In this document: one piece after another, positions 49,441-58,834 of the stretch
Layout of the letters: every line of letters begins with the position of its first letter
Numbering within the stretch: position 1 is the stretch's first letter
Assembly (NCBI GenBank): GCA_963775875.1
Contig: CAVZKP010000045.1
Location: forward strand, 124,001 to 188,000
DNA length: 64,000 bases
Origin: AP-15 sp963775875
Lineage (GTDB): Bacteria > Pseudomonadota > Alphaproteobacteria > ATCC43930 > CGMCC-115725
Reading direction: 5' to 3'
Notes under the pieces: generated by a model
The model's input: only the letters and a program-made list of their open reading frames with translations
Told to the model about the DNA's origin: nothing
Database searches by the model: none
Program-made: the position numbers and the translations under genes

Positions 49441-49567
49441 GGCGCCGCGTCATATAGGCGCGCAGCATGGCCACGGTCAAGCACAGGCGGGGGTCCGGGT
49501 GGTGGCCCTTGCCCGCGGAAAAATATCGGCGGCGTTGACCGCACCGATCTCTGCCCTTACCCTTGGC

Positions 49568-49738
49568 GGCGGATGGTTCCCTCAAGGGATCAAACGGGAA
49601 CGCGGTGCTGCATCGAGATGCTCATGCCGCGGCTGCCCCCGCAACTGTAAGCGGCGAGCCAAGCGCTCTTGAACCACTGGGCTGAGGCCTGGGAAGGTGG
49701 CGCGTCTGGCGATGACCCGCGAGCCAGGAAACCGGCCA
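49568..49738 (+). promoter_or_regulatory. Cobalamin riboswitch
   Basis: The leader of the cob operon has the class hallmarks in order: GGATGGTTCC...GGGATCAAACGGGAA, then GCCCCCGCAACTGTAAGCGG, and the closing B12 box GAGCCAGGAAACCGGCC at 49721-49737. It would turn the operon down when adenosylcobalamin is plentiful. About 118 bases separate it from the proposed cobG start and hold the expression platform. The 127 bases between tRNA-Cys and the riboswitch show nothing else. Confidence 0.92.
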
Positions 49739-49856
49739 TCCGCTCGTGGTCACGCGCGAGCGCGCTGGGCGGGGTGTACCGGCGGGGCGGGCCCTTCTCA
49801 GCGGGCGCGGCCGGCTCGCGGGTGACGGACGACGCTGTTGCCTGGGAACGCGCCCC

Positions 49857-51182
49857 TTGTCCGCAGATCCATCAGCCAAGCCGGAGCTTTGCGATCCGCG
49901 CCCCCTCGGCCGCGGCTGGTGTCCCGATCCGTGGCGCCCGATGCCGACCGGGGACGGTCTGCTGGTTCGGCTGCATCTGCCGCTCGGCCGGCTGACCGCC
50001 GGGCAGTTGCGGGCTGTCGCCGTGGCGGCGCAAAGCTGCGGCAACGGGCTGATCGACATTTCGAGCCGCGGCAATCTGCAGATCCGCGGTATCTCCGAGC
50101 GATCGCACCCGGCGCTGGTCGAGCAGCTGGCTGCGGCGGCCTTGACCGGCGGCAGCGGACCAAGGGCGCCCCGGCGGACGATCGTCTCGCCGCTCGCCGG
50201 CCGCGACCAGACGGATCATGTCGATGCGTCGGCGCTCGCCGAGCAGGTCGAAGCTGCGGCCCAAACCGTTGAGGGACTTCCCGCCAAGCTCGTGATCGCG
50301 GTCGATGGCGGCGGGCTGTTTCCGCTCGTCGAACTGGCTGCCGATATTTACGCGGTCGCGATTGATCGCACCGCTATCGCGGTTGGCTTTGCGGCGGCGG
50401 ATGAGCCGCGCTGGTTTGGCACGGTGCCGCCGGCGGCGCTGCCGTCGACGATCGCCGCGCTGCTGATGCATTTTGCCCGTGCCGTCGCGGGTGCAGGGCC
50501 GCCGGCGGCGATGCGCAATGCCCCGGCCGATTTGCGCAAGGCGCTCGCCGCCGCAGCGCAGTTGGCGCCGCCGACGGTGCCGAACCAACGCCCCCCGGCG
50601 CCGCGCGCCGGCGTCTTGCAACTGCCGGCTGGCGGGGCGGCGGTCGTTCTCGCCGTGCCGTTCGGCCGCTGCGATGCAAACCAGCTTATGCGGATCGCCG
50701 GCTGGGCCGAACGCTTCTCCGGTGACGAGGTTCGGCTGTCGCCATGGCGCGGCATCGTATTGCCGGCGGTCCGCAGCAAGGACATCACGAACCTGATCGC
50801 GCTGGCGACCGACGCCGGGCTGATTGCCGAACCCGGCGACCCACGTCTCGCTGTCTTCGCCTGTCCCGGCCACCCGGATTGCGCCAGTGCCTCGGTCGTG
50901 ACGCGGCGCGATGCGGTGCGGCTCGCCGCGGCCGCGCGCACTCTGCTGCAGTCCGGCGGCGCCCAGATTCATGTTTCGGGCTGCGCCAAGGGCTGCGCTC
51001 ATCCCGGTCCGGCGGCGCTGACCCTGGTAGGCGATAGCGGCGTCTACCGGGTCGTCATCGAGGGCAGCCCGCGCGACGCCGCCGTCGCCCGCCTCGCGAT
51101 CGACGACATCGAACGGCATCTCTCGTCGCTCGCGAGCCGCGCAGACCTTGCATCGCAGTTTCCGGTTGAAGCAGAGACATGA
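49857..51182 (+). CDS. cobG: Precorrin-3B synthase
   Basis: A 441-residue sirohaem/Fe-S monooxygenase of the aerobic B12 pathway (precorrin-3A to 3B), related to sulfite and nitrite reductases. RGWCPDPWRPMPTGDGLLVR opens the first domain, NLQIRG is the sulfite-reductase-like motif, and the cluster Cys residues appear in CPGHPDCASAS and HVSGCAKGCAHPG. The TTG start at 49857 is a best guess; no strong ribosome site is seen. The stop overlaps cobH (ATGA). Confidence 0.9.
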   Translation: MSADPSAKPELCDPRPLGRGWCPDPWRPMPTGDGLLVRLHLPLGRLTAGQLRAVAVAAQSCGNGLIDISSRGNLQIRGISERSHPALVEQLAAAALTGGSGPRAPRRTIVSPLAGRDQTDHVDASALAEQVEAAAQTVEGLPAKLVIAVDGGGLFPLVELAADIYAVAIDRTAIAVGFAAADEPRWFGTVPPAALPSTIAALLMHFARAVAGAGPPAAMRNAPADLRKALAAAAQLAPPTVPNQRPPAPRAGVLQLPAGGAAVVLAVPFGRCDANQLMRIAGWAERFSGDEVRLSPWRGIVLPAVRSKDITNLIALATDAGLIAEPGDPRLAVFACPGHPDCASASVVTRRDAVRLAAAARTLLQSGGAQIHVSGCAKGCAHPGPAALTLVGDSGVYRVVIEGSPRDAAVARLAIDDIERHLSSLASRADLASQFPVEAET

Positions 51183-51808
51183 TCGACCGCCGCTATCTGC
51201 GCGACGGCGCCGAGATCTATCGGCGCTCATTTGCGACGATCCGGGCCGAGGCTGATCTGACCGCCTTCACCGGCGCGGCCGAGCGCATCGTCGTGCGCAT
51301 GATCCATGCCTGTGGCATGACCGATCTGCCGGGCGAAATTGAACTTTCGCCGGATTTCGCCGCGACCGGCGAAATGGCGCTGCGGACCGGTGCGGCAGTT
51401 CTGTGCGATTCTCGGATGGTCATGCATGGCGTCACCCGCACCCGGCTGCCGGCCGCCAACGAGGTGATCTGCACGCTCGACGATGCGCGGGTGCCGGGTC
51501 TGGCGCGGGCATTGGCAACTACCCGCAGCGCCGCCGCGCTCGAACTGTGGCGTGCGCATCTGGGTGGGGCCGTCGTGGTCATCGGCAACGCCCCGACCGC
51601 GTTGTTCCGGATGCTCGAAATCCTCGACGAGGGGGCGCCGTTGCCGGCCGCGGTGATCGGCGTCCCGGTCGGCTTCGTCGGCGCGGCCGAGGCCAAGCGG
51701 GCATTGGCCGATGACCGGCGCGTACCGTTTCTCGTCGTGCATGGGCGGCGCGGCGGCAGCGCCATCGCGGCCGCGGCGGTCAACGCGCTGGCAAGCGAGG
51801 CGGAGTGA
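51179..51808 (+). CDS. cobH: Precorrin-8X methylmutase
   Basis: A 209-residue enzyme that moves the C-11 methyl to C-12 to give hydrogenobyrinate. IYRRSFATIRAEADL, the catalytic His in VRMIHACGMTDL and VIGNAPTALFRMLE are characteristic. Its stop overlaps the cobI GTG start. Confidence 0.95.
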   Translation: MIDRRYLRDGAEIYRRSFATIRAEADLTAFTGAAERIVVRMIHACGMTDLPGEIELSPDFAATGEMALRTGAAVLCDSRMVMHGVTRTRLPAANEVICTLDDARVPGLARALATTRSAAALELWRAHLGGAVVVIGNAPTALFRMLEILDEGAPLPAAVIGVPVGFVGAAEAKRALADDRRVPFLVVHGRRGGSAIAAAAVNALASEAE

Positions 51809-52560
51809 GCGCAACGGACCGCGATTGGCCGTCGGCCGCGCGCCTCGTCGGTGTCGGGCTCGGTCCCGGCGATCCCGACTACGTGACGCTGCGGGCGGTA
51901 AGGGTGATGCGCGCCGCCGACCGCCTGGTGCATTTCGCCAGAAAAGGCGAGCGCGGCAACGCTCGGACTATCGCCGACGCCGTAATCGGGCGGGATCCCT
52001 CGCGAGAACTGCCGCTCTTCTACCCGGTGACCACCGAGATTCCGCTGGCGCACCCGGATTACGCGGCGGCGATCGGCGCGTTTCACGACCGGGCAGCGGT
52101 CCGGCTGATCGACGAGATCGGGGCCGGGCTTTCGGTTGCGGTACTGTGCGAAGGTGACCCGTTCTTCTATGGCTCGTTCACCCATCTGTGGCTGCGCCTG
52201 AAGGACAGGGTCGCGATCGAGATCGTGCCGGGGATCACCGGCATGGCCGGGGCGGCGGCCCGCGCTGGCCTGCCGATCGCCTGGGCCGATGATGTGCTGA
52301 CCGTCCTGCCGGCAACCTTGCGCTACGCCGAATTGGTGTCGCGGCTCGCAGCGACGGATGCGGCAGCGATCATCAAGCTGGGGCGGAATTTGCCCAAGGC
52401 GCGCGACGCGCTCGTCGCCGCGGGGCTGCTCGACCGCGCGATCTATGTCGAGCGTGCGACGATGCCGGGGCAGCGCATCTGCCCGCTCGCCGGCATGACC
52501 GAGGGCAAGGCGCCTTATTTCTCGCTGATCCTGGTGCCCGGGCGAGGGCGCCGCGGGTGA
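51805..52560 (+). CDS. cobI: Precorrin-2 C20-methyltransferase
   Basis: A 251-residue SAM-dependent tetrapyrrole methylase. LVGVGLGPGDPDYVTLRAVR and VAVLCEGDPFFYGSF are the SAM-site motifs; EIVPGITGMAGAAA follows. GTG start, GTGA overlaps at both ends. The C-terminal part includes YVERATMPGQ. Confidence 0.95.
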   Translation: MSATDRDWPSAARLVGVGLGPGDPDYVTLRAVRVMRAADRLVHFARKGERGNARTIADAVIGRDPSRELPLFYPVTTEIPLAHPDYAAAIGAFHDRAAVRLIDEIGAGLSVAVLCEGDPFFYGSFTHLWLRLKDRVAIEIVPGITGMAGAAARAGLPIAWADDVLTVLPATLRYAELVSRLAATDAAAIIKLGRNLPKARDALVAAGLLDRAIYVERATMPGQRICPLAGMTEGKAPYFSLILVPGRGRRG

Positions 52561-53327
52561 CGGCGCCGGGCAGTCTGACCTTGGTCGGCCTCGGACCGGG
52601 CGATTTGCGATGGCTCACCCCGGCCGCCACCTCGGCGCTCGCGGCGGCGCAGGATCTGGTCGGCTACCGCGCCTATCTCAGCCGGGTGCCGGCGATACCC
52701 GGGCAGCAACGCCATGGCTTCGACAACCGGAGCGAACTCGATCGCGCCCGGCTGGCGCTCGATCTCGCCATGCGGGGACGGCAGGTGGTCGTCGTCTCGG
52801 GCGGCGACCCCGGCGTGTTCGCGATGGCCGCGGCGGTGTTCGAGGCCGTCGACCACGGGCCGACGGCGTGGCGCGCGCTCGACATCCGGGTCGAGCCGGG
52901 GGTCACCGCGATGCTGGCGGCGGCAGCCCGGGCCGGTGCGCCGCTGGGCAACGATTTCTGCGCGATCTCGCTGTCTGACAATCTGAAGCCGTGGGCGCTG
53001 ATCGAGCAGCGCCTGCGCGCCGCGCTCGGCGCCGATTTCGTCATTGTCCTGTACAACCCGGCATCGCTGGCCCGGCCCCGGCAGCTCGCTGAGGCGTTAC
53101 GCATCGCCGGCGAGATGCGCGGTGCGGACACGCCGGTCCTTTTCGCCCATGCCGTCGGCCGTCCCGACGAGCGGGTGACCGTCGAACGCCTCGCCGAGGC
53201 CGGGTCGGTAGCCGCCGATATGGCGACGATCGTCGTCATCGGCGCGACAACGACGCGGCGGATCGAGCGTGGCCGCGATGCTGTCCCGTTCGTCTATACT
53301 CCGCGCAGCGTCGGCGTGCGCAGTTGA
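52557..53327 (+). CDS. cobJ: Precorrin-3B C17-methyltransferase
   Basis: A 256-residue ring-contracting methylase. LTLVGLGPGDLRWLTPAA, VVVVSGGDPGVFAMAAAV, and DFVIVLYNPAS are characteristic. GTG start overlapping cobI. Its 3' end overlaps the 3' end of the opposite-strand cobK by 34 bases. Confidence 0.95.
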   Translation: MTAPGSLTLVGLGPGDLRWLTPAATSALAAAQDLVGYRAYLSRVPAIPGQQRHGFDNRSELDRARLALDLAMRGRQVVVVSGGDPGVFAMAAAVFEAVDHGPTAWRALDIRVEPGVTAMLAAAARAGAPLGNDFCAISLSDNLKPWALIEQRLRAALGADFVIVLYNPASLARPRQLAEALRIAGEMRGADTPVLFAHAVGRPDERVTVERLAEAGSVAADMATIVVIGATTTRRIERGRDAVPFVYTPRSVGVRS

Positions 53328-54055
53328 CCCGCGATCCAGTCCAGCGCGGCTTCGGCGCTCGCGGCTTCGGCGACCGGCGGCTTTTCCGGCCGTGTCACCA
53401 CGACCACCGGCAATCCGAGCCCGCGGGCGGCGGCGATCTTGGCATAGGTGGCCGAACCGCCGGAGTTCTTGGTCACGACGATGTCGATCTGCTCGCGTTC
53501 CAGCAGCGCCCGTTCGCCCGCCTCGTCGAACGGTCCGCGCGCGCGCAGCGAGTTGACTTTGGGCGCTGGCAGCGCGTCGCCGATCGGCTCGATCGAGCGC
53601 ACCAGATAGAAATGCTGCGGCATCGCGGCGAACGGCGCGAGTTCGAACCGGCCGACCGTCAGAAAGACGCGGCGCGGCATCACACCCAGCGCCGCTACCG
53701 CATCCGCCATCGTCGCGACCCCGATCCAGCGATCGCCCGGCTGGGCAAGCCATGGCGGCCGGCGCAGTCCCAGCAAGGGGAGCCCGAGGCGGCTGCAGGC
53801 TTCGGCGGCGTTGCGCGACATGGTCGCGGCGAAAGGATGGGTGGCGTCGACGACCGCCTCGATGCGGTGCTCGGTCAGCCAGCGGACCAGACCTTCGGCG
53901 CCTCCGAAGCCGCCGCTTCGGCTCGGCAGCGGCGACGGGCGCGGGTTTTTGGTGCGCCCGGCCAGGGACATGATCGCGTCGATGCCCGAACGCCCGGCCA
54001 GCATTGCCGCGAGCGCCGAGGCTTCGGTCGTTCCGCCGAGTACGAGAACACGCAT
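53294..54055 (-). CDS. cobK: Precorrin-6A reductase
   Basis: A 253-residue NADPH-dependent reductase of the corrin ring. MRVLVLGGTTEASALAAML is the Rossmann start, VVDATHPFAATMSRNA the signature, and VVTKNSGGSATYAKI the C-terminal motif. It is encoded against the rest of the cluster, tail-to-tail with cobJ and head-to-head with cobL; the start codons of cobK and possibly cobL overlap in GCATGC. Confidence 0.94.
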   Translation of the reverse strand: MRVLVLGGTTEASALAAMLAGRSGIDAIMSLAGRTKNPRPSPLPSRSGGFGGAEGLVRWLTEHRIEAVVDATHPFAATMSRNAAEACSRLGLPLLGLRRPPWLAQPGDRWIGVATMADAVAALGVMPRRVFLTVGRFELAPFAAMPQHFYLVRSIEPIGDALPAPKVNSLRARGPFDEAGERALLEREQIDIVVTKNSGGSATYAKIAAARGLGLPVVVVTRPEKPPVAEAASAEAALDWIAGQLRTPTLRGV

Positions 54056-54071
54056 GCCGCTGTCTTCGCCG

Positions 54072-55304
54072 ATGCCTGAGCGTCTGTCCAGCGCCGGCAC
54101 GCCGCCGTGGCTGTCGATCCTCGGCATCGGCGAGGATGGGCGAGAGGGCTTGTCGAATGCCGCCTTGCGAATCCTCGACATGGCCGAGTTTGTGATCGGT
54201 GGCGCCCGTCATCTTCGTCTCGTCCAACCACTCGCGGCGCACACACTGTGTTGGCCATCGCCGTTCTCCGACGCCTATGCCTTGATCCAGGAGCGGCGCG
54301 GCAGGCCGACCTGCGTGCTGGCGACCGGCGACCCGTTTCATTACGGAGTGGGGGCGGAACTGGCCCGGCTGGTGCCGGCCGACGAGATCGTCTGCTATCC
54401 GCTGCCGTCGGCGTTCAGCCTCGCAGCGGCTCGGCTTGGCTGGTCGCTGCCGGACTGCGACTGTCTGAGCCTGCATGGGCGGGCGTTGGCCCGGGTCATT
54501 CCGTATTTGCAGCCGCAGGCCCGCATCCTGGCGCTGAGCTGGGACAGTGCGACGCCAGGCCGGCTGGCCGAGCTGCTGACCGCACGCGGCTTTGGCGGGT
54601 CCGCGGTGACGGTGCTCGAGGCGATGGGCGGGCTGCGCGAGCGCCGCCATCGATGTCGCGCCGCGGATTTCGCTCTCGCCGCGATCGACCCGCTGAACAC
54701 CGTGGCGATCGAGGTCGCGTCGACGCGCGAGGCGCAGGTGGTGACCCTCGCACCCGGTCTCGACAATTCCTGGTTCGAAAATGACGGCCAGCTGACGAAA
54801 GCCGAGATCCGCGCGGTCACCCTTGCCGCGCTGGCGCCGCGGGCGGACCAGATGCTATGGGATATCGGCGCCGGCTCGGGCTCGATTGGCATCGAGTGGT
54901 GCCTGCGCCATCGCCGCAACCGCTGCATTTCGATCGAGCAACAACCGGAACGCGCGGCGCGCATCCGCCGCAATGCTGCCGCACTCGGTGTCGACGCGCT
55001 CGAAGCGATCGTCGGACGCGCCCCTGAGGCGCTCGCCGCGCTGCCCTTGCCGGATGCGGTCTTCATCGGCGGTGGCGCCTCCGATCCGGTACTGTTCGAG
55101 GCGATCTGGGCTGCGCTGAAGTCCGGCGGCCGCCTGGTCGTCAATGCCGTCGCGCTGGAGACCGAGATGAGGCTGGCCGATCTGTTCGCGCGGCACGGCG
55201 GCAGCTTGCGGCGTATCGCGATCGCCCGCGCCGAACCTCTCGGCCGGTTGCATGGCTGGCGCGCGGCGATGCCGGTCACCCAATGGGCGGTGACCAGGCC
55301 GTGA
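54072..55304 (+). CDS. cobL: Precorrin-6Y C5,15-methyltransferase (decarboxylating)
   Basis: A 410-residue fusion of the C5/C1 methylase domain (CbiE-like: LSILGIGEDGREGLSNAALR, VLATGDPFHYGVG) and the C15 methylase/decarboxylase (CbiT-like: KAEIRAVTLAALAPRADQML, WDIGAGSGSIGIEW). An in-frame ATG at 54054 is an alternative start that would overlap the cobK start codon. Confidence 0.94.
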   Translation: MPERLSSAGTPPWLSILGIGEDGREGLSNAALRILDMAEFVIGGARHLRLVQPLAAHTLCWPSPFSDAYALIQERRGRPTCVLATGDPFHYGVGAELARLVPADEIVCYPLPSAFSLAAARLGWSLPDCDCLSLHGRALARVIPYLQPQARILALSWDSATPGRLAELLTARGFGGSAVTVLEAMGGLRERRHRCRAADFALAAIDPLNTVAIEVASTREAQVVTLAPGLDNSWFENDGQLTKAEIRAVTLAALAPRADQMLWDIGAGSGSIGIEWCLRHRRNRCISIEQQPERAARIRRNAAALGVDALEAIVGRAPEALAALPLPDAVFIGGGASDPVLFEAIWAALKSGGRLVVNAVALETEMRLADLFARHGGSLRRIAIARAEPLGRLHGWRAAMPVTQWAVTRP

Positions 55305-55317
55305 GGCGCGCTCCGAC

Positions 55318-56133
55318 ATGACCGTCCATTTCATCGGCGCCGGCCCCGGCGCGCCCGATCTGATTACGGTGCGCGGCCGCGATCTGATTGCGCGCTGTCC
55401 GGTGTGCCTTTATGCCGGGTCGATCGTGCCGCCCGAGATCCTCGCCTGGTGCCCGCCGGGGGTCAGGCGGATCGATACGGCACCGCTCGATCTCGACGGC
55501 ATTACCGGCGAATTCGTGCGCGCCCAATCGCGGGGCGAGGATGTCGCTCGTCTGCATTCGGGCGATCTGTCGATCTGGAGCGCGTTGGGCGAACAGACCC
55601 GCCGGCTGGATCAGTTGGGGATCCCCTATACGGTAACCCCCGGGGTGCCGGCCTTCGCCGCGGCGGCGGCGGCTTTATGTCGCGAATTGACCGTCCCGGA
55701 AGTGGCGCAGTCGGTGGTGTTGACCCGAACCTCGGGCCGCGCCTCGGCAATGCCGCAGAGCGAAGCGCTGGGGATGTTCGCGGCGACGCGGGCGACCCTC
55801 GCGATACATCTCTCGGTGCATGCGATCGAGCGGGTGGTCGGCGAATTGCTGCCGCAATACGGGGCTGGCTGCCCTGCCGCGGTGGTGTGGCGCGCCTCAT
55901 GGCCGGACCAGCGCATCATTGAGAGCCCGCTCGGCGCGATCGCCGCTCTGGTCCGCGCCGAGGCACTGGCGCGGACCGCGGTGATCCTGGTCGGCCGCGC
56001 GCTCGACCCGGGCGGCTTTCGCGACAGCGCCCTCTATTCCCCCGGCTACGACCGGCGCTTCCGCCCCTCCGCCACGGCGCAGACCGCTCAGGTTACCGAG
56101 CGGAAAGGGGTTCGTCCGACGAGGCGGCCCTGA
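55318..56133 (+). CDS. cobM: Precorrin-4 C11-methyltransferase
   Basis: A 271-residue methylase. VHFIGAGPGAPDLITVRGRD, VCLYAGSIVPPEIL, LHSGDLSIWSALGEQ and VLTRTSGRASAMPQSE are typical. It is 13 bases after cobL. The last 46 bases overlap the opposite-strand cbiD gene. Confidence 0.95.
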   Translation: MTVHFIGAGPGAPDLITVRGRDLIARCPVCLYAGSIVPPEILAWCPPGVRRIDTAPLDLDGITGEFVRAQSRGEDVARLHSGDLSIWSALGEQTRRLDQLGIPYTVTPGVPAFAAAAAALCRELTVPEVAQSVVLTRTSGRASAMPQSEALGMFAATRATLAIHLSVHAIERVVGELLPQYGAGCPAAVVWRASWPDQRIIESPLGAIAALVRAEALARTAVILVGRALDPGGFRDSALYSPGYDRRFRPSATAQTAQVTERKGVRPTRRP

Positions 56134-57191
56134 CGGTCGAAGATCGCGATTTCCAGTTCGGTAGCGGCGCCGGCCAGCACCGTGGCGGCGGTGCGCCAGG
56201 CATGCTCGGCAACGACCGCGGCCAAGGGCAGACCGAATGAATCGGCGATCCCGCATGTTTCAAGCGCGGTATTGGCGGCGCGCGCGGCGGCCACGGCCTC
56301 GGACTCCCCGCCGGCTTCGGCGAGACGCTGGGCGAGCCAGTCGAAATCGACAGCGCCGGCGCGGGAATGAAGGTCGAGCAGGCCCTGCCCGAGCTTGGCG
56401 ATCTTGGCGATGCCGCCAGCCACGGTGATCCGGGGCAAGGGATGGCGGCGCAGGTATTTCAGCATGCCGCCGGCAAAATCGCCCATGTCGATCAGCGCGT
56501 GGTCGGGCAATTGGTGCAATGCCTTGACCGCCGCCTCGGAGGTGGCGCCGGTCGATCCAGCGACATGCGCGAGATCAGCGGCGCGGGCCACGTCGATGCC
56601 GCGGTAGATACTGTGGATCCAGGCGGAGCAGGAGTAGGGCACGACGATCCCGGTGGTGCCGAGGATCGACAGCCCGCCGACGATGCCGAGCCGCGGGTTG
56701 AGGGTCTTGCGGGCAACCGCCTCGCCGCCGGGGATCGAGATCTCGACCTCGACATCGGTCGCGGCATCCAGTGCTGAGGCCGCCTCGGCCACGGCCTCGC
56801 GCATCATCCGGCGCGGCGCCGGATTGATCGCCGCCTCGCCCGGTGGGACCGGCAGTCCGGCCCGGGTGACCGTACCGACGCCCGAACCGGCACGGAAGAT
56901 AATGCCGCTTCCGCGGGGAGCCGGACGAACGGTTGCGACGATCAGCAGCCCATGGGTGACGTCAGGGTCGTCGCCCGCATCCTTGACCACCCCGGCGCGC
57001 GCGCCATCAGCAAGACGCTCGTGGCAAGCCAGCGCAAAGCCCGCCTGCGCGCCGCGCGGCAGCCGGATCTCGACCGGGTCCGGGAACTCGGCGGTCAGCC
57101 AGCCGACAAACGCTGCTTTGGCCGCAGCCGTGGCGCAGGCGCCGGTGGTCCAGCCGCGGCGCAGTTCAGCTGTCGTGCCTTTCTTCTGCAC
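56088..57191 (-). CDS. cbiD: Cobalt-precorrin-5B (C1)-methyltransferase CbiD
   Basis: A 367-residue enzyme. RRGWTTGACATAAAKAA is the hallmark N-terminus, followed by NPAPRRMM and ISIPGGEAVARKTLNPRLGI. It replaces CobF, the usual C1 methylase of the aerobic pathway, so the pathway here is a mix of CobG/CobK-type and CbiD-type steps. It reads toward cobM, with a 46-base 3' overlap. Confidence 0.93.
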   Translation of the reverse strand: MQKKGTTAELRRGWTTGACATAAAKAAFVGWLTAEFPDPVEIRLPRGAQAGFALACHERLADGARAGVVKDAGDDPDVTHGLLIVATVRPAPRGSGIIFRAGSGVGTVTRAGLPVPPGEAAINPAPRRMMREAVAEAASALDAATDVEVEISIPGGEAVARKTLNPRLGIVGGLSILGTTGIVVPYSCSAWIHSIYRGIDVARAADLAHVAGSTGATSEAAVKALHQLPDHALIDMGDFAGGMLKYLRRHPLPRITVAGGIAKIAKLGQGLLDLHSRAGAVDFDWLAQRLAEAGGESEAVAAARAANTALETCGIADSFGLPLAAVVAEHAWRTAATVLAGAATELEIAIFDRQGRLVGRTPFRSVT

Positions 57192-57230
57192 GCCGCCGCG
57201 TTGTGCCGGAAGCGGGGCCGATCGCCCCTC

Positions 57231-58826
57231 TCAGTGCAGTTCGGAGAGGCCCATGGCCTCGCCGAAGCGGCGGCTGGCTTCGAAGGTGTCGCCGTATTTG
57301 CGGTGTCCGGCGGAGATGTGCGCACAGGCAAGCAGCAACTGCTCGCGGTTGGCGCATTGGTTCTTGCCGTAATCCTGCAACAGGCATTGCGGGATTTCCT
57401 GATTGTGCGGATCGTTGCCGAACCGCGTCGCCATCAGGGCCAGCCGCTGCACCAGCAGCGAGCGGTCTTCGCCGCCGTCAAGATAGGCCTTGGTCCATGC
57501 CTCCGACTGTGCGGTGTCGAGCGCGGTCATCGCGTCTTCGAGCCGGTCGATGATCTGGGCGCCGGTAAGGCGGTCGGCGCCAGCGGGAGCGCTGATCGGC
57601 TCCGACTTGGTCCAGCCCTGGATCTTCTGGTTCCATGCCGCCTGATTGACCATCGATCCGGCGACATAGAGCAGCTTGAGCCGCTGCGGGTGCGCGAAAT
57701 TATCGTAGAACCAGCCGAGCGTATTGCAATATTCGTAGGTGTGCTGCGGCATCGAGTAGGCGTTTGGGCCATCGGTTTCGAGCACGACCTGTCCGGCCGC
57801 CAATTGAATTGCATCGACGATCCGGCGCGGCGATGTACCGGCCAACAGCAGGGCGCTAATTTTCTCGATATAGGCGGGCTCGTGCTGATGGATCAGCGCA
57901 TCGATGAGTTCGTCGGTTTCGCCCTTGCCCAGATCACCGGTATTGGCCAACAGCGCGCGCTCGCGTTCGGTGGTGCCGCCTTGCGGGACAGCATGGACCT
58001 CGGCGCCTTCGATAAAGATCGTGACGACGTTGCAGGCCATCTCATAGACCGAATGCCAGCGCGGCCCGACCGCCATGTCGAGCGCGCCCGCATAAAGCAC
58101 GTCATGGGCGTTGTCCCAGCCGACCAGATTGCCGATCTCGACCACCGAGCGGGCGCGGTAGGCCTTGTGCCCGGTCGTGTAGGAGCGGTTGTAGAGCATG
58201 CGGTCCTGGACGTCGATCAGCCCGGCAAAAACCAGCTGGGCCAAGACTTCCTTGCGGTGCTCTTTTTCCTCCATCAGGCCGAGAAAAATACGGTAGGCGT
58301 CGAGGACCTGGCCGCGCTCGACCAGGGTCAGCCAGTGGTTGAGGCGCTCGCTGAGCGGGCCGGTTTCGCGGATCGGTTCCTGGTCGGGCCAATACACCAC
58401 CGGCTTTGGCGGCTCGGTGTTCGGCATCTTGTAGCCGCGGGTGGCATAATGGCCTGGCGCCTTCAGGATCTTCTGGTTCCAGATATCGAGCCCCGACGGG
58501 ATGTACCAGATCGTCTGCGCCAAGGGCAGCGCCGCCAGTTTTTCCGGTAGCATCGTCGTCAGATTGACCGCCGCGCGGGCCGACAGCAGGCAGTGGTCGT
58601 TGTTGACGAAGTTCGGAAAGCCGTCGTCGATGCGCTGATGGTATGGCACGTGCGTATAGGGCGCATGGATGCGCACCGCCTGCGCCATAATCTCCGGCAA
58701 AGGCCGACCGCGCTGCAGCAATTGGTAATAGATCCGGCTGCCGCCGACCTGATCGCGAGCGAGGAGCCGATCCTCAAGTTCGTTATAAAGACGCTTAGAG
58801 TCGCTATCGACGATTGTGGACGGCAT
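57231..58826 (-). CDS. Unrecognised 531-residue protein
   Basis: No family is recognised. It is soluble, without signal or TM segments, and probably mostly helical. It has His-rich clusters: IHAPYTHVPYHQRIDDGFPN with NNDHCLLSARAA, GHYATRGYKMPNTEPP, RWHSVYEMACN, and SMPQHTYEYCNTLGWFYDNF followed by AHPQRLKLLYVAG. These could bind a metal or haem. The start is set by GAGGTG upstream and lies only 8 bases after the stop of the thaumatin-like gene, so the two should form an operon. cbiD follows 39 bases later on the same strand. Confidence 0.8.
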   Translation of the reverse strand: MPSTIVDSDSKRLYNELEDRLLARDQVGGSRIYYQLLQRGRPLPEIMAQAVRIHAPYTHVPYHQRIDDGFPNFVNNDHCLLSARAAVNLTTMLPEKLAALPLAQTIWYIPSGLDIWNQKILKAPGHYATRGYKMPNTEPPKPVVYWPDQEPIRETGPLSERLNHWLTLVERGQVLDAYRIFLGLMEEKEHRKEVLAQLVFAGLIDVQDRMLYNRSYTTGHKAYRARSVVEIGNLVGWDNAHDVLYAGALDMAVGPRWHSVYEMACNVVTIFIEGAEVHAVPQGGTTERERALLANTGDLGKGETDELIDALIHQHEPAYIEKISALLLAGTSPRRIVDAIQLAAGQVVLETDGPNAYSMPQHTYEYCNTLGWFYDNFAHPQRLKLLYVAGSMVNQAAWNQKIQGWTKSEPISAPAGADRLTGAQIIDRLEDAMTALDTAQSEAWTKAYLDGGEDRSLLVQRLALMATRFGNDPHNQEIPQCLLQDYGKNQCANREQLLLACAHISAGHRKYGDTFEASRRFGEAMGLSELH

Positions 58827-58834
58827 TGTGTGTT

